Positions 1 through 10,200 of a stretch of DNA of 64,000 nucleotides are shown in pieces. The notes beneath the pieces were generated by a model. That model made no database searches and was not told the DNA's origin. It saw nothing but the letters and a program-made list of their open reading frames with translations. The first letter of the stretch is position 1; each line of letters starts with the position of its first letter. The DNA is from Odontocerum albicorne (Eukaryota; Arthropoda; Insecta; Trichoptera; Odontoceridae), in assembly GCA_949825065.1 (NCBI GenBank), contig OX463866.1, positions 697,001 through 761,000 of the forward strand. Direction: 5' to 3'. A program made the translations under genes and the position numbers.

Positions 1-1096
1 TCACCCATATATCACGTTACTCACCCATATATCACGTTACTCACCCATATATAACGTTACTCACCTATATATCACGTTACTCACCCATATGTCACGTTAC
101 TCACCCATATATTACGTTACTCACCTATATATCACGTTACTTCCCCATATGTCACGTTACTCACCCATATATCACGTTACTCACCCATATGTCGCGTTAT
201 TCACCCATATATCACGTTACTCATCCGTATATCTCGTTACTCACCCATATATCACATTACTCACCCATATATCACGTTACTCACTCATATATCACGTTAC
301 TCACCCATATATTACGTTACTCACCCATATATCATGCTACTCACCCATATGTCACGTTACTCACCAATATCACGTTACTCACCCATATATCTCGTTACTC
401 ACCCGTATATCACGTTACTCACCCGTATATCACGTTACTCACCCATTTATTACGTTACTCACCTGTATATAACGTTACTCACCCTTATATCACGCTATTC
501 ACCCATATGTCACGTTACTCACCCGTATATCACGTTACTCACCCATATGTCACGACACTTACCCGTATAGCACGTTACTCATCTATATATCACGTTTCTC
601 ACCCATATTCACATAACTCACCCATATGTCACGTTACTCACCCATATCACGTTAATCACCCATGTGTCACGTTACTCACCCGTATATCACGTTACTCTCA
701 CCCATATATCACGTTACTCACACATATATCACGTTACTCACCTATATATCACGTTACTTGACCATATGTCACGTTACTCACCCGTATATCACGTTTCTCA
801 CCCATATATTACGTTACTCACCTATATATCACGTTACTCGACCGTTTATCACGTTACTCACCCGTATATCACGTTACTCACCCGTATATCACGTTACTCA
901 CCTATATATCACGTTTCTCACCTATTTATCACGTTACTCACCCATATATCACGTTACTCACCTATATATCACGTTACTCACCTATATATCACGTTACTCA
1001 CCCGCATATCACGTTACTCACCCATATATCACGTTACTAACCTATATATCACGTTACTCGACCATATATCACGTTATTCACCCATATATCACGTTA
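1..1096. repeat. 20-bp minisatellite array (about 54 copies), left edge open
   Basis: Head-to-tail copies of TCACCCATATATCACGTTAC with scattered substitutions (cccgtatat, cctatatat, ccatatgtc) and a few 1-5 bp indels, for example near 366, 610 and 650. The array already runs at base 1. Several reading frames stay open because a 20-bp unit gives a 20-residue peptide repeat every 60 bp; these are not genes. Confidence 0.97.
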
Positions 1097-1440
1097 ACTT
1101 TTCCTATCACACTTTTCAATCACCGTTTCTTTGGATTTATCAACATTAATTCTCACATCTTTTTCTTCGCATCTCTCATACAACTTTCTTTTCAACTCGT
1201 TACAAAATTATACAGCTCTATACAAGACACGTTTATTTTAATTTTAAATAGTAAAACATAATTAAACAGCTTATAAATATATTGATTTATTTATTTATTA
1301 AAATTTACACATTACAAATAAAATTTCACATAAAAACAATAAAAAAAATATCACACTTATAAAAAAACATTTCGTTTCTTATCTTAATTTCTCCTAACCT
1401 TACTTCTCACTCTACAACAATCTTAATATTATCTTATTTA
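1097..1440. other. AT-rich stretch, no gene seen
   Basis: Unique-looking AT-rich DNA between the minisatellite and the pogo-like left terminus at 1441. No coding frame, RNA or repeat recognised. Confidence 0.6.
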
Positions 1441-1744
1441 CAGTAGACTCTCGATTATCCGGGGTGACAGAATTTTCACAAAAAAAAAAAAACAAACGGA
1501 AAATATAGGAAAAACAATCAAAACTCAAAATTATCCAATACACCCTAATATTTAAATTACGACAGCAAAGAAGTTTGTTTTTTCCCTTCATTTAACTTTC
1601 CGGCAAATGTTGTTAAACATATATTGCAACATTATTTTGGGAGTGGAAGATGTAAATTGGCCACTGACTTGAATACTCACCAAATAATATTAAAAAATTA
1701 AGTAAAAAATATTCACATAAAACTAGAGAGCACGACTATGTGCA

Positions 1745-1862
1745 TGGAAATAAAAATATGAGGATGTAACGTATAACATTATATAATACGAGCATAGACA
1801 ATAAAAATAAGATAATGTAACATATAACATTATATAATACGAGCATAAACAATAAAAATACT
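1745..1862. repeat. Two-copy tandem duplication, unit about 57 bp
   Basis: Two adjacent near-identical blocks containing ataacattatataatacgag followed by cataRacaataaaaata. No coding potential. Confidence 0.8.
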
Positions 1863-2134
1863 GATATAATCAACCGCAATGTACGCGTAATTAAAACCAA
1901 CGATTTGACGCGATGCGCCCGCCCGCTTGCATCAAAAGTAAACACGGATTCTAAGCGTACCCAAATAATAATTAGTAACGCCATCGACCGGGATTTCTGA
2001 TTGATGTCATCGCAACTTACTGGTTTCTGCCTCATTTTAAAACGCTTTTGAAATTTTCAAATTATATTTTGGTAAATCAGAAATATAACCAGCCCAGTTT
2101 CTTTGAATCATTTTGACATTTAGTAAACAAATTA

Positions 2135-2316
2135 TATGGAATTCGTTTTCCCTGTCGAAGTAGTATGGAGGACAAAGCGCCAGATTTTCCTATCTTGACA
2201 TATATCCTTAGCCTCCTCTACACCCATACACCTTCTAATATAACAATAGGTTTTCTCTGACTCTACGATTCCTTTTTTCAAAATATCATTCACTTGATCT
2301 AACCATACTTTCCTCG
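2135..2316 (-). mobile_element. LINE-E C-terminal fragment
   Basis: Minus-strand reading includes KVWLDQVNDILKKG and RRCMGVEEAKDICQDRKIWR, the last part of an endonuclease/RT LINE common in this window. It is 5' truncated where a SINE-A sequence begins. Confidence 0.75.
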
Positions 2317-2603
2317 AATAACACAGGTATTTTTCCCGTCTAGTATATGTATACATTTGACTTAAGTCATATCTATCTTCTTCAAAAAGAGAAAAAAAAC
2401 ATTCCAGTGTGCTCCGATCGCCTTTCTTCCGAGCACCATTGGATCCAGTACAGCGACGTGACCGTTGAGTTTGCTGGTGCGCAACGACTTGCTCATTGAA
2501 AAAAAAAACAAACTTCATGGCACAGCTGTACTTTTCGATTTAATTGACGTTGCAATGGTGAGGGGATCCTCGACTACGACGAGGCCAGCAACGATCGATC
2601 GGC
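2317..2603 (+). mobile_element. SINE-A, lacking its tRNA head
   Basis: Matches the body of the SINE-A copy at 5783: acacaggtatttttc, ccattggatccagtacagcg, gaggggatcctcgactacga, gcaacgatcgat. The tRNA-like head is absent, so the copy is 5' truncated. Confidence 0.75.
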
Positions 2604-3023
2604 TTTCCTTAAAATGATTCTGATTTTCCTCATTCGCAGCTAATTTAACGATTTTACGAAAATACTCGTATATGATTAACATATTACTAATTTCGCCAGT
2701 TTTGTTTTTTTGTACGTATTTTACTATGTTGTCAAACATATTTCTTTTTAAATGTAAATTCAAATCGGATTTTTTACTGTCCCAGTTAATGCGACCCCAG
2801 ATAATGGAAAGTCTACTTTATTTATTTAAAAATATATATCACTATTTGTCAGTGTTGTTAAATCTACTTAAAAAGTAGCACTGTTAGCTACTTTACAATC
2901 TACAGTAGCATGCTACTAAGTTAACAGCAGTAGTAGTGCTACTTTACAGCTAATATTAAGTCCGCAAAGAAACATTACACTTCGCTTTGGAAACAATAAA
3001 AAATACTCGGCAAACCAAAGAGC

Positions 3024-3149
3024 TATTACGTCCGATTAATCAAAGAGGCAATAGAAATCAATAATCATCCAAACAATATTAACAGAGACGACAGATTCCA
3101 TCTTAAATTAGCATGGTACTTCATAGTCAAAATCGAAGCTACAACTTAA
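3024..3149 (+). mobile_element. Penelope-like element, C-terminal coding tail
   Basis: An open frame of 41 codons ending TAA at 3147-3149 reads YYVRLIKEAIEINNHPNNIN then RDDRFHLKLAW. The pattern R-IKEAIEI...N-NRD...L...W is the tail that follows the GIY-YIG endonuclease domain in Penelope-like retroelements (family knowledge). The rest of the protein is gone. A hammerhead-like motif lies 190 nt downstream on the same strand. Confidence 0.72.
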
Positions 3150-3329
3150 TGAAAATGAACAATAACTTAACTTTTGTGGTAGCAGCGCTCTTGTTTTTCC
3201 GTGGTGGGACGGAACCATGTGCTCACGTTACGGTCTTGAATCGGGATAGTCCCATGCGCTTACGTTACGGTTGAGACTCTATAAGTCAAGCAGTATCCGT
3301 CACGCATCCACTTATGGCTAAGAAATTAT

Positions 3330-3380
3330 AAACAAGCCCTGATTATGAAAACTGCAACGTTTTCGAAACGTTGGCATCAT
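3330..3380 (+). ncRNA. Hammerhead ribozyme-like motif (ACGU stem III type)
   Basis: In order: helix I strand GCC (3336-3338); CTGATTA (3339-3345, one change from CTGANGA); stem II GAAAAC / GTTTTC (3347-3352 / 3359-3364) with a 6-nt loop; GAAA (3365-3368); palindromic stem III ACGT (3368-3371); cleavage-site base T3372; helix I strand GGC (3373-3375). Such short palindromic stem III forms are thought to work as dimers. The G-to-T change in the core would weaken catalysis, so this copy is probably inactive. Confidence 0.65.
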
Positions 3381-3439
3381 AAGCTTAACAAAGCTGTACA
3401 GCACTCCAATCTAACTAATACGAAGAACCGCGAAATTCT

Positions 3440-3910
3440 CAGAAGTTAACCATAAAATAATAAGCCGTGAAATGAAAGTGGGAGGGAAAAGAGCACGTTG
3501 AGGTGGTTGAGCGAATGCTAAATGGATGAGTGACGAAAGACTGACTAAACAAATTTATAACGAAATGATATGTGGGAGTCATGGTAGAGGACGGTTGAGA
3601 AAAGTCCGACAGTTCGAACGACATATAGAACACTGAGTTACAAGAGGAAACAACGTCGATGGGACACTTAAAGATATATATTTAAACCAAACATTATCAA
3701 AATTAGCCAAAATTATGGTTTACAATAACATATTAGTGCCAACATTGATGAACGTTCACGTGGAAAATGAATGAAAGGAGCCGTGGAAATACGTACAATA
3801 AAAAAAATATGTGGGATGTCAATGTATGACGTAATAAGAAATGTAATATTAAATATGAATGGTAGGTAACTGATGTTTAAATATAGTGAAAAGAGCACGT
3901 TGATACCTTT
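3440..3910 (+). mobile_element. LINE-E fragments, rearranged order
   Basis: 3440-3660 reads MSDERLTKQIYNEM and HGRGRLRKV (late part of LINE-E). 3690-3900 reads VYNNILVPTLMNV and VEIRTIKKICGMSMYDVIRN, which in intact relatives precedes the first block. The two pieces are therefore out of order, from a rearrangement or two insertions. Several stops. Confidence 0.65.
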
Positions 3911-3949
3911 CCGACAACCGACAAAGACTGACAATCAACCAGAAAGATG

Positions 3950-4100
3950 TTAAAGAAGCCTAAAGTGAAAACCAGACTGGAACCCTTAAACCAGTCTGGA
4001 ACCCCTTTAATTATTTAAATCTGGATTTCAAATGGGTTCAAAACCGTAACTCTCTGGTTGGAAGACAGTTACTTATAAAAACATATATTCAGTTACATAT
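3950..4100 (-). mobile_element. SINE-B fragment
   Basis: Minus-strand match to the SINE-B head and middle: a degraded box B region (gggttcaaaaccgtaac on the plus strand) and the part around accagtctggaa. It lies just 3' of the FAR stop codon and could contribute to its 3' UTR. Confidence 0.55.
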
Positions 4101-4182
4101 TCTTTAAATATCTAAAGGTAAATCATAATTTAAATCAGAAAGTACTCTAAAGCAGTTCAGAAAGACCGCGCTGGCGCCCGCC

Positions 4183-4282
4183 TCACGTGGAGCTGAAGAA
4201 TATCCGGTACAGCACGGTCCAGAGGGCATAGGAGATGGTCACGGCTGTGGTAGTCTTCAGAAGCATGTGGAAAACATAGAAC
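4183..4282 (-). CDS. FAR terminal exon j with stop codon
   Basis: 100 bp including TGA at 4183-4185. It reads FYVFHMLLKTTTAVTISYAL then WTVLYRIFFSST and stop: a C-terminal hydrophobic segment as in most insect FARs, which probably sits in the ER or peroxisomal membrane (family knowledge). The acceptor is atattccag. No clear AATAAA was found just downstream on the minus strand; a SINE-B copy lies about 100 bp away, so the 3' UTR may run into it. Confidence 0.93.
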
Positions 4283-7200
4283 CTGGAATATTTGAAGGAA
4301 ATATTAAGATTAAAAATACATTTATTATTACTGGGTGGCGGCAACTCGACTCTGCGAGCGCGGCAATGGCGTCGTTTTTTTAATCCTTGAACTATAAAAG
4401 TGACGTCACAGATGCGGGAATTGACATATTGAAACATAAAAATCACCATTGTTGATGATTTGTCTGAAGTGAGATATTTGGTGGGGATTTAGTTGAAGGT
4501 TTGAAGAAAATCACCATTGTTGATGATTTGCCTGAAGTGAGATATTTGGTGGGCATTGAGTTGGAGGTTTGAAGAAAATCACCGTTGTTGATGATTTGTC
4601 TGAGGTGAGATATTTGGTGGGGATTTAGTTGGGGGTTTGAAGAAAAAAACGTGGTAGAGTGGAAAGGATGAAATTTTACATATATTAATGTCATATATGA
4701 TATTTACATATACGTTACATATTAATACAATATACTTACCATATATTACATGTCACACACTATTTGCAGACGATATCCTACTATTTGCCGATATCGTACT
4801 ATTTGCAGACGATATCGTATTAATAAGTGAAAAACATGAAGACCTGCAAAATAGTCTGGAAAGGTTAAAAGGAAAAGTATACCAAACGATTGTCAGACCC
4901 GCACTCTTCTATGGCTCCGAATACTGGACGATGTATAACTCTTACTCTAGGCAACTAGAAACTGCTGAAATGCGCATGCTAAGATGGTCAGCTGGTATGT
5001 CCCTATGAGACAAAATAAAAAGCTCACGCATTCGTGGAAGCCTAGGTGTTACAGACATCAACAGTAAGATGGAGGAGAGGCGATTGAGATGGTATGGGCA
5101 CGTTGGACGCAGAGCACTCGATCACATTGTGAACCAGGCAATCTCCATGAATCTTCCTCTAATAACAACCAGAGAAAGACCAAAGAAGTCATGGGTGGTG
5201 CAAAAAGATAACCTGATGCAGAGGAACGGCCTGGGGGACGTAGTCCGGGACAGAAGAGCATACAACCTGAGGACGAGGAGAGCTGACCCCAACAGTCTTC
5301 GCAGACAATGAGTTGGGATGGAGCCAGGGAGAAGAAGATATTATACGAGTATGTCAAACACGTTTATATGTACATACAGAAAGAAAGGATAGAAATATAC
5401 ACAAAATTAGATATTGTAATTTGTTTTATCAAACACTGTTTATTCCACTTTTTGTAACGGTATAACCCTACCGGTTTCAAGGTGCACACCTTTTCATCAG
5501 GGGAGCACAAACAAGTCTTGTTAAAAAAACTGAACTATAACAATTAGTTCAGTTTTTCGTGCCTCTCTTGAAAAGGGGCCAGTTTCAGTGACGTGCAAAA
5601 ATGTTCATAATCATTGTTTTGTATTTCAATGGTCAAATTTATGTGGATCTCACTTAACGGGTTTGGTAAATGAAACATATAAGACGGTATTTTATTTTAA
5701 AAACCAGTCTAAAGACCTCAGTTATTTTTTTTGTCCTGTCAAAATAAAAAGTTCCTTCTACTGTCTGTGTATATTGTCCACAGGTGCATATCCGTATAGT
5801 AATGCACTGAACTTTCGTGCGGAAGGTCGCCGGTTTGAATCCCGCACTGTGCTATTACCCTCGAATGACACAGGCATTTTTTCGCCTAGTATTCGGGGTA
5901 TAAGGATACCTACGACTTCGGTCATATCAATTCTTTAAAAAAAATTAATTTAAAACATGCCGGTGTACTCTGATCATCCCCTTCGGTGTGCCATTGGATC
6001 CAGTACAGCGGTGTGGCCTGTGAATTTGCTAGTGTGCAACGGCTCACTCACGTAAATAAACCCTCCACGGCACAGCATCGCTTTCCAACTGAATTGACGT
6101 TGGAATTACGAGGGGATCCTCGACTACGAGGCTGAGCAACGATCGATTACGTGGATCATACTTAAAGAGTTTGGTGAATCAAACATTTAAGAGGACATCT
6201 TTTTTTTTTAAAACCAGTCTGTAGACCTAAGACATTTCTTTTTTTTCATCCTGTCAAAATAAAAAAGTTCTTTCTACTGTATTTGCCTGCTAGTGACATG
6301 AGTGTTAAGGGATGTGAGAGAAAGGGGTGCTTGACTCACCTCTTCCACCTCCTGACAGCCTCCTCCTGCGTGCACTGCTCCTTGAAGAGATATGTCCTCA
6401 TCCCCTTGATGTAGTACGAGAAGTAGAACACCCAGTCCACCTCCTTTATGCTGAACGGGAATGTCTGCGTGGACAGACAGTTACACATGTTACTGTATCA
6501 CTCATACACTTCTATACCAGTTACTGTATAACCCATAATTATCCATCCCTATTACTGTATCATCTAAACTCATATGTCATGTTAATATATCACCTATACT
6601 CATCTTACCACATTACTATTTACTCTACATTAAAATATATATGTTACTGTATCATCTATACTCATCTGTCCTGTAACTATGTCATCTATCCATGTTACTA
6701 TGCCATCTATGTTTATCTATCCTATGAATACATCACCTATACCATACTCATCTTACCACATTACTGTATGATATACTTTACACTAAAATATATATGTCAC
6801 TGTATCATCTATACTCATCTGTCCTGTAACTATGTCATCTATCCTCATCTGTTCTGTAACTATGTCATCTATCCATGTTACTTTGCCATCTATATTTATC
6901 TATCCTATGAATATATCACCTAGACTCATCTTACCACATTCCTATATACTCTACATTAAAATATCTATGTTACTGTATCATCTATACTTATCTGTCCTGT
7001 AACTAGGTCATATATCCATGTTACTATGCCATCTATATTTATCTATCCTATGAATATATCACCTATACTCATTTTTCCACATTACTATTTACTCTACACT
7101 AAAATATCTATATTAATGTATCACTTATACTCATCTGTCCTGTAACTATGTCATCTATCCATGTTACTATGCCATCTATATTTATCTATCCTATGAATGT

Positions 7201-10200
7201 ATCACCTATACCCATCTTACCACATTACTATAATATATAGTCTACACTAAAATATCTATGTTACTGTATCATCTATACTCACCTATCCTGAAACTATATC
7301 ACGTATCTCAGTTACTATGCCATCTATATTTATCTATCCTATGCATATATTATCTATACTAATCTTACTATATTACTATATCACCCATATTCATCTATTC
7401 CTGTTACTGTATCATCTATACAAACCAAATCATGTTACTATAACATATTATCTATTCCTGTTAATGTATCATCTGTACTCATCTACGCTTTCAACATATC
7501 CCTTATACTCATCTAACTATTGTAATTTGTTTTTATCAAACATATACGGTATAACCCTACCAATTTCAAGGCTTTCACCTCATCATCAAGAGAGCGCAAA
7601 GTCTTGTTTGCGCTCCCCTGATGATGAGGTGAAAGCATTGAAACCGGTAGGGCTATATACCGTTACAAAAAGTGGAATAATCCATGTTTGATAAAAACAA
7701 ATGACATTGTATTTAAACCTTCACAGTGTTAATGCCTTAACTATAAATAATATATCATCTAACTATGTTACTGTACTATCTATACTTATCTACTACTCTT
7801 ACTATATCATCTATACTCATCTATTATGTCCATGTATCATGAATATTCATCTATATTGTTTATATATGACCCATACCCATCTAATCAAATTGATAAATCA
7901 TCTATCCCCGTCACTGTATAATCTATATTTATTTATTCTGTTAATATATCACCTGTACTCATCTAACTATGTGACTGTATCATATATACTCATCTATCCT
8001 GTTAGTTTATCACCTATACTCATTTAATTATATTAATGTATAATTTCATCTATACTTATCTATATTGTTACACTATCTCATATATACTAGTCTACCCATA
8101 CTATTGTATCATCTATATCTATCTATCCCTGTCACTGTATAACCTACGATATTCACGTGTAAACACACTTAAATAGTTCAACATATGAACAAATTCACGT
8201 ATAAACAAAATAGTTCAACATATAAACACATCAATAGTTGATTGATTTATATCTAGAGTTCTTATTTATACCAGTTTTATCCCAATCCGATGCTCATGGG
8301 TGTCAAGTATCATGCTTAATTTTATTTAAAAGTTTAGGCACTATAGACTAAAAAATCAGATAGGGGATTATTTACTTACTATAATAATCTATTACTTTTG
8401 TCATGTTCCCTATAGTTTAATTGTGTTACTGTATTATCTATGGTATATTCCTCTTTACCCTTTGGACTTATTTGGGTATTTTCAAATAACTTTATAATCA
8501 GCAAGTATTTTTAGAAAGAAGAAGAATACATTATTTAAATGTGTTCGCATACCTGCTTGTCCTTGGCGCCAATCTTGTTCCAGAGCGCCTGCACATTGTC
8601 ATTGTAGAACTCCCAGTCGTTGGTGCAGAAGAAGGAGATGACGCCGATGAACTTGTGGACCTTTCTGTAGACTTTCAGTAACCTGCAACAATATACAATC
8701 AGGACCAGCTACCAAGCTAAATTCTTAATGCTCTTCCAAATAACATACGAAGGCTCTGAGATGGTTTGACTGAATGTTCTCTGTCCTTCTTTTCGAAGAG
8801 CTGCTTTGTTCAGTATAGCATACATTCTGGAATAACGCAAGCTTCTACGAGTATTTAAACTCCGTTTGCTTTTATCATTTTGAAGTTCTTTGCACATTAC
8901 AGATTTCTGTAATTTGTACAATGAACAACTATATCAACGAGTAAAAAAATACGTATTAGAAAGAAAAAAAACTAAGATATTTCTTATAAATTGTAATAAA
9001 AATACATATGGATAACGTGAAAATAAATTATCAATCAATCAATTCACTCTTTTTTTAAAGCTCCACAAGGGAGCATAAGGAGGCCACCAGTCTTCTCCAT
9101 TCAGAGCGATTTTGGGCAGTGTTGGTAATTTCTCTCCACGAAATTCCTAATACTCTGACTCCCTTGTCATAGGAACGGTACACCGTGAGAGAGGGTCTTC
9201 CAGGCCGTCGGGACCCCAATGGACAGAAATACAGCACTCTCCTCGGCCAACTATCATCGGGCATTCTCAGAACATGTCCCAGTCAGGACCATCGCCTCTC
9301 CTGAAATACAGAGACGACAGACCCCTGCCGGGTGCGCCGGCGTACAGCGCCGTTTGTTACGTGGTCATACCACCTGATTCCCAATATCCTCCTGAGACAC
9401 CTGCTTTCAATACTAAGTATCTTGCGCTCCTGAGCCTTGGTGAGGTGCCAAGATTCACAGCCGTACAGGAGGATCGGGATGACACATGCGTTAAACAGGC
9501 GGCATTTTGTTGTGACGCTGAATCCAGCCGCCTTCCAAATCCTATCCATGTTGTTGAACACCCCGCTGGCAGCTCCGATGCGGATGGACAGCTCCGTCTG
9601 GAGATCACCATTGAAGGTGATGGTGGCACCCAGGTATCTGAATGTATTCACCTGGGGGATCCGGTTGCCGTTAATCATCATCGGCGCGCCTCCATCCGGA
9701 CATGCATCGTTGCACATGTATTCTGTTTTACCAGCGTTGACTCGAAGGCCGAGACAAAAAGAATTTTTACATATATAAGAAAATAAAATATAGCATGTTA
9801 TAAATAACATAATCATTTTTTTTTAAAGATTATGCTAAATTTATGAGTTATTTCTTGAAGAGCTGAGTGACTCATAGAATTGCTCTGCCTACCGGCATTT
9901 CCAAAAGTAAGTTAGTTTGACTTCTAGATTGATAGAACAATTTATGGGTGCGTTGTCTCAGATAATTAATCTCAAACCTAGGACTGTTCAGGAAGGATGG
10001 GTCAACTAGATTATCTCTCAGCGAACAAAAAAAGTGGAAACCCAATCGAAGAGATCTTCCCCTCTCTAATGATCTGTAATTAAGCATCCCCAGTAAGGAG
10101 GCACTTGGATAAAGCCAGGGATAATATCCACACTCTCTCATGTAGAGACAACGGAGACATCTGTTCTGAACTCTTTCTAGCAAGTTGCAAATTTCCTGGG

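Larger units (their letters stand above)
1441..2818. mobile_element. Possible pogo/jerky-like DNA transposon remnant with TA duplication
   Basis: The left end starts TAGACTCTCGATTATCCGG at 1444. The right end, read on the minus strand from 2818, gives TAGACTTTCCATTATCTGG in the same register. TA flanks both ends (1439-1440, 2819-2820). CTCTCGATTATCCGG-type termini are typical of insect pogo-like elements (family knowledge). The interior holds a 57-bp direct duplication at about 1745-1862, a LINE-E fragment and a SINE-A fragment. No transposase was recognised. Confidence 0.5.
6480..8160. repeat. Degenerate tandem array with higher-order units
   Basis: Short blocks such as tgttactgtatcatctatac, tcatctgtcctgtaactatg and ccatctatatttatctatcc recur in a fixed order. 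Higher-order units begin near 6640, 6793, 6966, 7109 and 7257, a spacing of about 145-175 bp. Further right the order decays. A Penelope fold-back (7512-7745) interrupts it. It fills most of the FAR h-i intron. Confidence 0.85.

Noticed and set aside
1..1096. CRISPR-like array
   Set aside because: Repeats are directly adjacent with no spacers, and the DNA is eukaryotic.
89..1261. Long overlapping frames (up to about 199 codons) with Tyr/His/Thr-rich peptides
   Set aside because: They are produced by the 20-bp minisatellite, which reads open in several frames at once; there is no start context, domain or splice support.
7512..7745. rho-independent terminator-like hairpin
   Set aside because: The palindrome is an inverted pair of Penelope-like terminal repeats in a eukaryotic intron.
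9274..9786. Plus-strand 170-codon frame as a gene
   Set aside because: It is the antisense shadow of the LINE C-terminal fragment coded on the minus strand.
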